A DNA stretch of 64,000 nucleotides, from the NCBI GenBank assembly GCA_000309945.1, contig CM001633.1, forward strand, positions 2,816,199-2,880,198. The letters are read 5' to 3'. Both the position numbers and the translations under genes were made by a program. Shown one piece after another: positions 57,233 to 64,000 of the stretch. Each line of letters begins with the position of its first letter. Position 1 is the first letter of the stretch. The notes beneath the pieces are model-generated. The model had not been told where the DNA came from. It ran no database searches and saw only the letters and a list, made by a program, of their open reading frames with translations. Origin of the DNA: Leptolyngbyaceae cyanobacterium JSC-12. GTDB lineage: Bacteria > Cyanobacteriota > Cyanobacteriia > Leptolyngbyales > Leptolyngbyaceae.

Positions 57233-58411
57233 TCAAGACCGAAGAGCAATGACCGGATCAATATGGCTGGCGCGGAGAGCAGGAGGTAGCCCAGCACCAA
57301 TGCCAACAACTAGGGCAGAAGCGAGAGCGATCGCGGCAGTGGTAGAGTCGAATCGATACGGTAGTTCAAACGTATTTGAGATAATCACCGTTAAGCCGTG
57401 AACTGTAGCCAGAGCAGTAACTCCCCCTACCAGGCTGAGCACTGCCGCTTCCAAAATAAATTGCAACATAACGTCTAATTTGGTGGCACCGATCGCACGC
57501 CGCAAGCCAATTTCTGGAATTCGTTCAGTAACAGCGCTAATCATCACATTGGCGATGCCAACCCCACCAATTAGCAAGGAAATCACAGCAACCACAGTCA
57601 GCGCTTTGGAAGCCATATCCAGGGTGCGTTGCTGCTCCAGGATATCTTCTGCATTGTTAAAGTGCCAGGTTTCTCGACCGGGGTGGCGTTGTTTAAGCAG
57701 GGTCGCTGCTTGCTTACCCAGGGTTTCTAAGTCTCTAAGATCATAGGGACTAACTTGAATTACATCGACGGTGCGATTGCCAGTCATGGCACTATAAATC
57801 GCTAGCGGCACCATGATCAGTCCTCTGGGTTCAGAGTCAGTGCTTTTTTTGGTTGGGACAACCCCGATCACCGTAAACGGTTTACCTTTCAGGTAAAATC
57901 GCTTGCCCAGAGGGTTTTTACCCTGAAACAGGCGATCCACTAAAAACTGATCAATGATGGCAACAGGATGAAACGCCTGAAAGTCGGTATCTGTAAAGCC
58001 GCGCCCTGCACTCAGCGAGTGTCCATCAGTAAACAGGAATTCTTTAGAAACCGCGAGCACTCCTGGATTAGCTTCAATGCCCTGATGCATTACTGAAAAT
58101 GTGCCCCACCAGCTTACAGCGGTGATGGCTCGCATTCCAGCCAGTCGTGGTTTGAGATAGTCCATTTCTTCCGCTTTCAGGGCAATGTGATCGCGTCGGG
58201 GCATCCAGGCTATTCCAATTCCTACTTGCGGTGCATCCCGCTGAGCTAATTCTGCTGTAATCATCGCTTGACTGATGTGCTTCACATGCAAAGTTGCGGT
58301 TACTGTCGCCACCCCCATGAACATGCTTAGTGTCGTCAACAGTGATCGCAGCATATTGCTCCGCAACGACTGATACGTAGTAGAAAGTAAATCGGTAATA
58401 TGAATTCCCAT
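57233..58411 (-). CDS. MacB-type ABC transporter permease
   Basis: A 392-residue FtsX/MacB permease from the ATG at 58411 (MGIHITDLLSTTYQSLRSNM). One N-terminal membrane helix, a periplasmic MacB_PCD domain (WWGTFSVMHQG, LSAGRGFTDTDFQAFHPVAI, LGKRFYLKGKPFTVIGVVP) and three C-terminal helices with the EIGLRRAIGATKLDVMLQFI coupling motif. It lies downstream of the HlyD/MacA-like gene; its ATPase is not within the window, unless it is encoded elsewhere. The pair could export a peptide or small molecule. Confidence 0.93.
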   Translation of the reverse strand: MGIHITDLLSTTYQSLRSNMLRSLLTTLSMFMGVATVTATLHVKHISQAMITAELAQRDAPQVGIGIAWMPRRDHIALKAEEMDYLKPRLAGMRAITAVSWWGTFSVMHQGIEANPGVLAVSKEFLFTDGHSLSAGRGFTDTDFQAFHPVAIIDQFLVDRLFQGKNPLGKRFYLKGKPFTVIGVVPTKKSTDSEPRGLIMVPLAIYSAMTGNRTVDVIQVSPYDLRDLETLGKQAATLLKQRHPGRETWHFNNAEDILEQQRTLDMASKALTVVAVISLLIGGVGIANVMISAVTERIPEIGLRRAIGATKLDVMLQFILEAAVLSLVGGVTALATVHGLTVIISNTFELPYRFDSTTAAIALASALVVGIGAGLPPALRASHIDPVIALRS

Positions 58412-58468
58412 TGCTGGTAAGCTTAACCAAGAATCGTGACGATTTGGGCATCTCCTCATCGGTTATGA

Positions 58469-58578
58469 GTTACTTTCGGTGATCACAGGACTGCCAGGTT
58501 GTAGGAGTTCCTGCTGACATTTAAAGACACTCCATTTTTTGGTTACTTTCGGTGATCACAGGACTGCCAGGTTGTAGG
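58469..58578. repeat. 37-bp direct repeat at the end of the adaptor gene
   Basis: The 37-bp segment beginning GTTACTTTCGGTGATCACAG occurs at 58469-58505 and 58542-58578, 73 bp apart. It encodes the final LQPGSPVITESN of the adaptor. The upstream-in-gene copy now reads into NQKMECL-stop, while the second copy, outside the gene, keeps what looks like the original tail (SPVITESNS-stop). Confidence 0.9.
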
Positions 58579-59774
58579 GGTGGTTGAGCAGGTGGCAAAA
58601 TCACTTGCTCTCCAGGGCGAAGACCTGAACGCACCTCTACCCCTAATAGCCCCTCAACCCCCGTGGTAATTGAACGCTTCTGGGCGGTATTGTTGGCATC
58701 TTTCACCCAGACAAATCGCGCTTCCCCAGATCGCTGGATCGCCTCTGGATTGAGTGTGATAACGTTTCGGGCTTGTTCCAGTATCAGTTCCACATTCACC
58801 TGCGATCCAGGTAGTAGTTTACGGCTGGGACGATCCAGCAAAATAATGGCAGGTACGGTTACCTGTTCTGATTGTCGCCCGCCCCCCTGTTTTGACTCTT
58901 CTGGGGCGATCGCTTGCGGGTAGAGACTTTGAACTCGCCCAGTGTAAATTTCGGGATTGGGGCCAATGATGCTGATTCGTGCTTGTTGATTAGGCTTAAC
59001 TCGAGCAGCATCCAGCGTAGACAAGCGCAGTTTAACGTATTCCTGCTGAGGGTTGCCCAGGGTTAATAACTCTGTGCGCAACTGTACTCCTTCGCCATTT
59101 TTGACTTTCACATCCAGCACCACTGCATCTATGGGGGAGGTGATGACGCTATTTTGCAGTTGTTGGACAATGCGCTGACGTTCCAGTTGCGATCGCTCCA
59201 GTTCCAGAATCGCGCTTGCCACAGTCGTCTCCGCCTCTCGCAGGGCAATCTTTGCCACCCGGATCTGGTCTTCCTGGTCTTGAAACCGCTGCTTCTCCAG
59301 GGCACCCTGTGCGACCAAATCCACCAAATTCTTTAGTTTGCGCTCTTCGATCGCCAGCTTTTCTTGAGCGTCTATAACTCGCTGACGATTCTGCCTCACA
59401 GTCAACTGCTGTTGCCGAATCAGTAATTCTTGATTGGCTAACGCCGTTTGTCGCTCTGGGTAACGCAAGGTCAACAACACCTGTCCCGCCTTTACCGATT
59501 GCCCTGGTTGCACCAGTACTTCTTCTACGGCGCCTTCGGTCGGCGATCGCAGCGTTTTCTGCTCGCGCAACTCCACAATGCCACTTTCATTAATCGTGCT
59601 CTCAACATCACCCCGTTCTACTTTTAGAAGTGACACTGCGATCGGTTTAGGTGAACGAGTTGCTAGCAACTGATAGGCGATCGCTCCGGTTACTCCCATC
59701 AGCGTTAGCCCTCCCAATATCACTATCCAGTGGGATTTGAGAGAATTGCGTTTCGTGGTTGATGCCCCCAGCAT
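58521..59774 (-). CDS. HlyD/MacA-like efflux adaptor protein
   Basis: A 417-residue periplasmic adaptor (membrane fusion) protein: signal anchor (about 15-38), barrel-sandwich lipoyl halves (SPTEGAVEEVLVQPGQSVKA, ITSPIDAVVLDVKVKNGEGV), a long alpha-helical hairpin rich in Gln/Arg/Leu (about 115-215) and beta-barrel/C-terminal domains (KPNQQARISIIGPNPEIYTG, EVRSGLRPGEQVILPP). Length is normal. It precedes the permease and is likely in one operon with it, 109 bp from stop to permease start. Its last residues have been altered by the 37-bp repeat. Confidence 0.92.
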   Translation of the reverse strand: MLGASTTKRNSLKSHWIVILGGLTLMGVTGAIAYQLLATRSPKPIAVSLLKVERGDVESTINESGIVELREQKTLRSPTEGAVEEVLVQPGQSVKAGQVLLTLRYPERQTALANQELLIRQQQLTVRQNRQRVIDAQEKLAIEERKLKNLVDLVAQGALEKQRFQDQEDQIRVAKIALREAETTVASAILELERSQLERQRIVQQLQNSVITSPIDAVVLDVKVKNGEGVQLRTELLTLGNPQQEYVKLRLSTLDAARVKPNQQARISIIGPNPEIYTGRVQSLYPQAIAPEESKQGGGRQSEQVTVPAIILLDRPSRKLLPGSQVNVELILEQARNVITLNPEAIQRSGEARFVWVKDANNTAQKRSITTGVEGLLGVEVRSGLRPGEQVILPPAQPPLQPGSPVITESNQKMECL

Positions 59775-59901
59775 AGATCTCTCAGTGCTTCGTCCAGATC
59801 ACCCGCAGTATAACCTGCTCCCACAAAAAACTCTTACAACCACTCAAAAGTCAACCCTCACCCCGCGTATTCAATTACTGACAACAGTGTTAAGCAAGAC
59901 T

Positions 59902-60558
59902 CTAATCATCTTGCAAACCATCTTGCAAGCGGCGTAACTCTTCGCGCGTGTTTAACGCAATTTGCAACGCTTCATTCAGGATGCGTCCGTGTTCACTGGC
60001 TTGATCTTCTATCTGGAGAGAGGTGAGAGCATAGATGTTGTTATCAAACAGGCTGGCATTTTTGGCAATAAAGTCGTTGTTGTCTCGCAGGATGCGTTCG
60101 GTTTTGAGTGCTCGCACCAGATCTTCTCGAGTCAGCCAGAGGGCATGTAGCACTTTCTCCCGATCCTTAATCGCAACGCTACTGTTACCTGCGTCTTCAA
60201 GTTGGTCGTTGATGGCGATCGCCCGCACTACCGAATTAAATTGCTTCACATCCGCAACCAAATTACGTAGCGGCGGAGACACCGATTGCTTCAGCCAGTT
60301 CCAGCGATGATAAATTGCAGTACCAATCCCCAAAATCGCACTAATCCAAAAATGGGCTTGCCAGGTAAGGGTTAAGGGCGACATCAATGCCAGCACAATT
60401 CGAAGCAAGGCGATCGCGGCATAGTCCAATGTGAAATACCACAAACTCAGCCAACCCACCCGCACCCAAAACGGCGCATAGATATGACGCGGCGCAAACC
60501 CAATCAGCCGCCGTAGCTCTCCTTTGGTGATTTCTAAACCCTGAAGGTCAGGTTTCAT
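59902..60558 (-). CDS. membrane protein coupled to the SpoIIM-family gene
   Basis: About 218 residues from the ATG at 60558 (MKPDLQGLEITKGELRRLIG), preferred over an upstream start at 60669 that would overlap the SpoIIM gene by 122 bp; with the chosen start the overlap is 11 bp. Two membrane segments near 55-110 of the mature chain (WFTLDYAAIALLRIVLALMS, WISAILGIGTAIYHRW), then a helical cytoplasmic domain with coiled-coil character (KVLHALWLTREDLVRALKTE). No family recognised. It is the last gene of the minus-strand pair. Confidence 0.65.
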   Translation of the reverse strand: MKPDLQGLEITKGELRRLIGFAPRHIYAPFWVRVGWLSLWYFTLDYAAIALLRIVLALMSPLTLTWQAHFWISAILGIGTAIYHRWNWLKQSVSPPLRNLVADVKQFNSVVRAIAINDQLEDAGNSSVAIKDREKVLHALWLTREDLVRALKTERILRDNNDFIAKNASLFDNNIYALTSLQIEDQASEHGRILNEALQIALNTREELRRLQDGLQDD

Positions 60559-61513
60559 ACCCTTGTCGTTTTCGCCCCAGATACCATACCAGGCTAACAA
60601 ATAGCCCTGTGCCAACGGCATACTTGATGAAGTCAGGAACATTTGGATTAGGAGAGAAAAATCCTTCAATCACCCCAGCAACTACCAGCATCGGCACCAC
60701 GCCAAACACCAGTTGCGCCGCCTGTGCACCATAGAACTTGAGTGCATCGACCCGTCGATAACGACCAGGGAACAAGATTGCTCTTGCCAGTAAGAAACCT
60801 GCCCCACCTGCCAGAAAGATCGCAGGCAACTCTAGAGAACCGTGGGGAAAAACAAACGCCCAGAAGGGGAATGCCAGATTATTTTGCCCCACCAGGGTTC
60901 CGATCACGCCGATCAAGATACCGTTGAGTACCATAATATAAGTTGTAAACAAACCTGCTGTCATCCCGCCTGCTACTGCTCCAAACGACACTTCGATGTT
61001 GTTGATCATGATGCTACTGGAGGCAAAGGGTTCAATGCCAACGATTGCCCCCATCCACAACTCGCCGCGATCGCGCACCTTTTCAATCAGATCCGCAGGC
61101 ACAATTAGCTCGATAAACGAAGGATCATGCCAGGCGAGCCACCAGGATATCAGTCCTGCAAACACAAATAGTCCGGTTGCCAGCGCAATATACCCGCGCG
61201 ATCTCTGTACCACCGCCGGAAAACCCCAACCGTAAAACTCCAGCAGCGATCGCCACTCCTGCCTGCGCGCCCCCTGATAAATCTGAGAATAGGCGCGAGT
61301 GGTAAGGGTTTGCAGATCTCGCACAATCATCTCTCCCACCTGGTTGGTTTTTGCCCGCGCCAGATCGGCAGAAACAGAACGATACAAACTGGCAAGCTGA
61401 CGAATTTCATCGGCTTTTAATGACTTCAAGCCGCGCTTTTCCAGTTTCTTCAGCAACTCATCCAGCCTGTTCCAACTGGTTTGACGGTGACCAATCCAGC
61501 GTTGAATATTCAT
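60548..61513 (-). CDS. stage II sporulation protein M (SpoIIM) family membrane protein
   Basis: A 321-residue integral membrane protein of the SpoIIM/DUF95 family, which in non-sporulating bacteria often clusters with RDD, DUF58 and MoxR genes, as here. N-terminal cytoplasmic helical part (LDELLKKLEKRGLKSLKADE, RSVSADLARAKTN) and about five membrane helices containing the signature NNIEVSFGAVAGGMTAGLFT and FPHGSLELPAIFLAGGAGF. Role unknown (envelope homeostasis proposed). It is divergent from the plus-strand membrane genes. Confidence 0.92.
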   Translation of the reverse strand: MNIQRWIGHRQTSWNRLDELLKKLEKRGLKSLKADEIRQLASLYRSVSADLARAKTNQVGEMIVRDLQTLTTRAYSQIYQGARRQEWRSLLEFYGWGFPAVVQRSRGYIALATGLFVFAGLISWWLAWHDPSFIELIVPADLIEKVRDRGELWMGAIVGIEPFASSSIMINNIEVSFGAVAGGMTAGLFTTYIMVLNGILIGVIGTLVGQNNLAFPFWAFVFPHGSLELPAIFLAGGAGFLLARAILFPGRYRRVDALKFYGAQAAQLVFGVVPMLVVAGVIEGFFSPNPNVPDFIKYAVGTGLFVSLVWYLGRKRQGYET

Positions 61514-61593
61514 AGATGTTTATATTTCATGAAGATCGGGATTGAGTGAATTAGGATAGCGACAGCATCATTCGCCTAGCAGGAGTGTAGCTC

Positions 61594-62568
61594 ATGGCTT
61601 CTGGCTCACGTTCATCACCTACCGAACCACTTAGCGTCGGAAATGTTGTTAGTACAGGTTTTCAGCTTTATCGAGCAAATGCCAAACAGTATCTTGGGAT
61701 TGCTCTGATCTCTGTGGGGTGGTCCCTATTACCAATTTTGGCAATGATCATCCTGGCGATTGTTGCTGTAGTCGTGGGCGGCGCAACTGGCGAACCCGCC
61801 GCAGGCATTGGTTTTTTTGTGTTGGCATTCGTTGTTGTAATCGCGTTAGCAGTTTACTGCTTCGCCAAATCACTGGCAAATTCTGCCCTGATCTCCCGAT
61901 TGGCATTTTTGGAAATCAGTAACCAATCGGAAGATTTTTTAGCCGCTCGACGATTCGTAGACTCCCGTAAATGGAGTTTTTTGTTTACCCAAATTCTCGT
62001 TGGCTTAATTGTTGCTGGAGTCTTCATCGCGTTTTATGTCGTGCTTGCTATTCTGTTTGCTGCCACGGCTACTGCTGCTGCTAGATTGGGGGGTGGAGGT
62101 GGTGATCTTAGAGTCACTGCAATTTTTGCGCTCTTGATCTTTGTGTTAGTAATCGCTGCGCTGGTGCTTTTCCTGTGGTTGGGGGCCCGCTTGTTTGGCG
62201 CAGAAGTGCCATTAGCAGTAGAAGCTCAAAGCTCAGCATCGCAATCAATTGGGCGGTTTTGGAATTTGACCAAAGGCAATGCTCGGCGTGTTGTGATGGT
62301 GTTGCTAGTGGCGGTACTTGTGACTTTGCCGATTGGAGTCCTTAGCCAACTGCTTGCCAGTATTCCCCAATCCATTATTGAAAGTGGGGTGGCTTCAGGT
62401 TCTGCCGCTGTGAGCACGATCGCTCTTCTTTCGGGTTTAATCAGCTATGCAGTGAGTGTGCTGTTGAACCTTCTCGTTATCCCGTTTTGGCAGGTGGTCA
62501 AGTCAGTAGTTTACTATGACTTGCGGAATCGCCGCGAGGGATTAGGTTTGCAGCTCCGCGAGCGTTAG
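61594..62568 (+). CDS. multi-pass membrane protein of unknown function
   Basis: 324 residues with an initial soluble segment (SEPLSVGNVVSTGFQLYRAN) and about six hydrophobic helices separated by glycine- and alanine-rich loops (GGATGEPAAGIGFFVLAFVV, AARLGGGGGDLRVTAIFALL). The N-terminus resembles DUF7544/glycerophosphodiester phosphodiesterase membrane-domain proteins (QLYRANAKQYLGIALISVGW), which cluster with RDD genes. Start ATG at 61594 has AGGAG about ten bases upstream. It is 18 bp from the RDD gene. Confidence 0.75.
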   Translation: MASGSRSSPTEPLSVGNVVSTGFQLYRANAKQYLGIALISVGWSLLPILAMIILAIVAVVVGGATGEPAAGIGFFVLAFVVVIALAVYCFAKSLANSALISRLAFLEISNQSEDFLAARRFVDSRKWSFLFTQILVGLIVAGVFIAFYVVLAILFAATATAAARLGGGGGDLRVTAIFALLIFVLVIAALVLFLWLGARLFGAEVPLAVEAQSSASQSIGRFWNLTKGNARRVVMVLLVAVLVTLPIGVLSQLLASIPQSIIESGVASGSAAVSTIALLSGLISYAVSVLLNLLVIPFWQVVKSVVYYDLRNRREGLGLQLRER

Positions 62569-62586
62569 TCCTTTTACCATTCATGT

Positions 62587-63429
62587 ATGCGATTCTTTAA
62601 CCGAATTTCATTGTCAACGCCCGAAAGTGTGGAGTTGGAGTTTACTCTGGCTGGCATTGGCAACCGGGCGTTGGCATTGGTCATCGATTACAACATTCTG
62701 GCGATCGTGTTGCTCATTTTTTGGATTGCCTGGTTGCTGTTCTTCTTTGGGCTGATGGGCTATTTAGAACAGCTTGAGGGAGACTACAGCCAGGTTCCCT
62801 ATTGGTTGTTGGGAATTGCTTTGCTGATTAGCTTTGTGATTTATAATGGCTACTTCGTTTATTTTGAAGTGATGCACCAGGGGCAAAGTCCTGGTAAACG
62901 GATTACCAAAATTCGGGTGATTCGAGATGATGGGCGACCTGTTGGGATATCACAGTCGGTCATTCGGTCATTGCTGCGGGCAGTCGATGATTTCTTGTTC
63001 ATCGGCACGTTTTTTATTTTATTTGGCAAACAGGAAAAACGCATTGGAGATTGGGCAGCCGGAACTCTGGTTATTCAAGAGCAATCAGGAGACCCCAGCC
63101 GCGATCGCCGCTCCCTGTCAATTCTGCAAGACAAATCGGTTGATAGTTTAGAGGCTGACAATTTGGGCATCTCCAGGGAAGCCAAAACCCTAGCAGAGCA
63201 CTTACCCGAAATCGCCGATCTCAGCCAATTGCTTCCTGATGATTTTGCAGTAATTCGTGAATATTTGCGCCGCCGTCGCCAAATGGCACCCCATGCCCGC
63301 ACCGAGAAAAGTATGCAACTTGCTCATCAACTACAAACCCTGATTCGTCTGGAAGTGATCCCGCCTGGCACGTCTTCGGATCGCTTTTTGGAAGCGGTTT
63401 ATCTGGCGTATCAACAGCAGCAAGAATAG
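62587..63429 (+). CDS. RDD family membrane protein
   Basis: 280 residues with the RDD domain in the first 160: N-terminal LEFTLAGIGNRALALVIDYN with the Arg and Asp, hydrophobic helices, GQSPGKRITKIRVIRDDGRP and SVIRSLLRAVDDFLF. The C-terminal 110 residues are cytoplasmic, with a helical domain (HLPEIADLSQLLPDDFAVIR, EKSMQLAHQLQTLIRLEVIP). The family is implicated in ion transport/homeostasis. Part of the SpoIIM-RDD-DUF58 group. Confidence 0.93.
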   Translation: MRFFNRISLSTPESVELEFTLAGIGNRALALVIDYNILAIVLLIFWIAWLLFFFGLMGYLEQLEGDYSQVPYWLLGIALLISFVIYNGYFVYFEVMHQGQSPGKRITKIRVIRDDGRPVGISQSVIRSLLRAVDDFLFIGTFFILFGKQEKRIGDWAAGTLVIQEQSGDPSRDRRSLSILQDKSVDSLEADNLGISREAKTLAEHLPEIADLSQLLPDDFAVIREYLRRRRQMAPHARTEKSMQLAHQLQTLIRLEVIPPGTSSDRFLEAVYLAYQQQQE

Positions 63430-63440
63430 AAGAGAAGATC

Positions 63441-64000
63441 TTACAACTGGTTGCGGGCTTTGAGTTGCAGGTAGCGATCAACCAGATCTTCACTAATCTG
63501 GTTAGCAGGCGCATCTAAAACCAACACGCCTTTTTGCTTCAGTTTTTCTAGGGCAAGCTGTCGTTGAGCTAGCAAATCCAGTGCCACCGCACGCGCATAG
63601 GTATCTGGAACGGTCGTAGTGAGGGAATGTGCCTTTCTATCCACCTGGGGATCGCGCAGGGTAACACAAAATGGCAGGTGACGCGGAGACAATCGACCCA
63701 TGGCTGCCAGCAGTTCAGCAGAAGCAATTTCGTCGATCACATCCGTAATCAGCACTACCAGAGCACGACGGGTCTGGCGTGTTGCCACGGTGGTGACTGC
63801 GCCCAAATAATCGGGTTCTAACAAAACCGGATGAATCGGCGTGAGCGTTTCGATTAACTTAGCTAGTTGAGTTTGTCCGCGATCAGGGGGAATCCAGGCA
63901 ATCATTTGGCGATCAAATACACCAATACCAACGCGATCGCCCCGTTGCAATCCTGCGAGCGCCAGAGAAAGGGCTGCGTTCAAGCCCCAATCAAACCGTG
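63441..64000 (-). CDS. DUF58/vWA-like protein, 5' end beyond window
   Basis: The frame is open to the last base of the window (residues ..RFDWGLNAAL..), so the N-terminus is missing. The visible 180-residue part has DUF58 features: DHAL-like NAALSLALAGLQRGDRVGIG, VFDRQMIAWIPPDRG and the von Willebrand A-like RALVVLITDVIDE strand, then a helical C-terminus (YARAVALDLLAQRQLALEKL). It converges on the RDD gene with an 11-bp gap. DUF58 proteins usually work with a MoxR AAA ATPase, which would be expected upstream outside the window. Confidence 0.9.
   Translation of the reverse strand, partial: RFDWGLNAALSLALAGLQRGDRVGIGVFDRQMIAWIPPDRGQTQLAKLIETLTPIHPVLLEPDYLGAVTTVATRQTRRALVVLITDVIDEIASAELLAAMGRLSPRHLPFCVTLRDPQVDRKAHSLTTTVPDTYARAVALDLLAQRQLALEKLKQKGVLVLDAPANQISEDLVDRYLQLKARNQL

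Noticed and set aside
57233-59774. Searched for an ABC ATPase next to the MacA/MacB-like genes
   Set aside because: No Walker A/LSGGQ-containing frame occurs between 55.2 and 60 kb; the partner must be elsewhere.

Overview
The window is chromosomal DNA from a cyanobacterium. The HIP1 octamer GCGATCGC is scattered throughout. Cyanobacterial signature genes are present: pipX/pipY, a cyanobacterial SepF, a phytochrome/cyanobacteriochrome-type histidine kinase, a carotenoid cleavage oxygenase, a folate-biopterin family transporter and a HlyD/MacB pair. No rRNA, tRNA or CRISPR array was recognised, so the genus cannot be fixed; a filamentous Leptolyngbya-like lineage is a guess from gene content only.

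Layout. 1-8.5 kb: the end of a CHASE2-type diguanylate cyclase, membrane proteins, then a minus-strand run ecfT, pipX-pipY (ATGA overlap), sepF and proC, with der (GTPase) upstream. 8.8-15.3 kb: a secreted L,D-transpeptidase-like protein, a 946-residue bilin-type sensor kinase and three conserved cyanobacterial proteins of unknown role. 15.3-17.7 kb: gene debris, a possible 57-residue small protein, and thiC behind a clear TPP riboswitch. 17.7-22.7 kb: an accessory island with a Uma2 nuclease-fold protein, a PIN/UPF0175 toxin-antitoxin pair, a TPR protein, a TPR remnant and a P-loop ATPase broken by two homopolymer frameshifts. The island has duplicated flanking sequences.

22.7-35 kb: metabolic and housekeeping genes (acyl-CoA dehydrogenase family, msrA, argB, carotenoid oxygenase plus folate-type MFS transporter, mutS with an unusual insert, a Ser/Thr kinase). 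Between mutS and the kinase lies a tiny two-gene locus whose second gene is frameshifted by a perfect 13-bp tandem duplication. 35-47 kb: a CHAT-TPR protein, a thioredoxin-like protein preceded by a terminator-like leader, a polysaccharide deacetylase, an acetyltransferase, and a deoxyhypusine-synthase-like gene ended by a terminator whose stem is two HIP1 sites. 47.7-53.2 kb: cobO, pyrR, a type 2 IPP isomerase, a receiver-domain protein lacking its phospho-acceptor Asp, and a metallophosphatase. 53.3-55.2 kb: an unusual ClpP-like gene with a signal-peptide-like leader, interrupted near its 3' end by a complete 1.05-kb insertion sequence with 5-bp target duplication; excising it in silico restores the ClpP C-terminus. 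55.2-64 kb: ftsH, a MacA/MacB-like pair, and a SpoIIM / RDD / DUF58 cluster cut by the window end.

Themes. Nitrogen/arginine signalling is represented by PipX, PipY and ArgB. Membrane protein quality control is represented by FtsH and the broken ClpP homologue. The accessory island looks like a decaying ATPase-TPR conflict-type module. Short perfect tandem duplications (11, 13, 16 and 18 bp, plus a spaced 37-bp repeat) recur across the window and have changed at least two genes. All functional assignments come from reading the translated sequences; no database search was possible.
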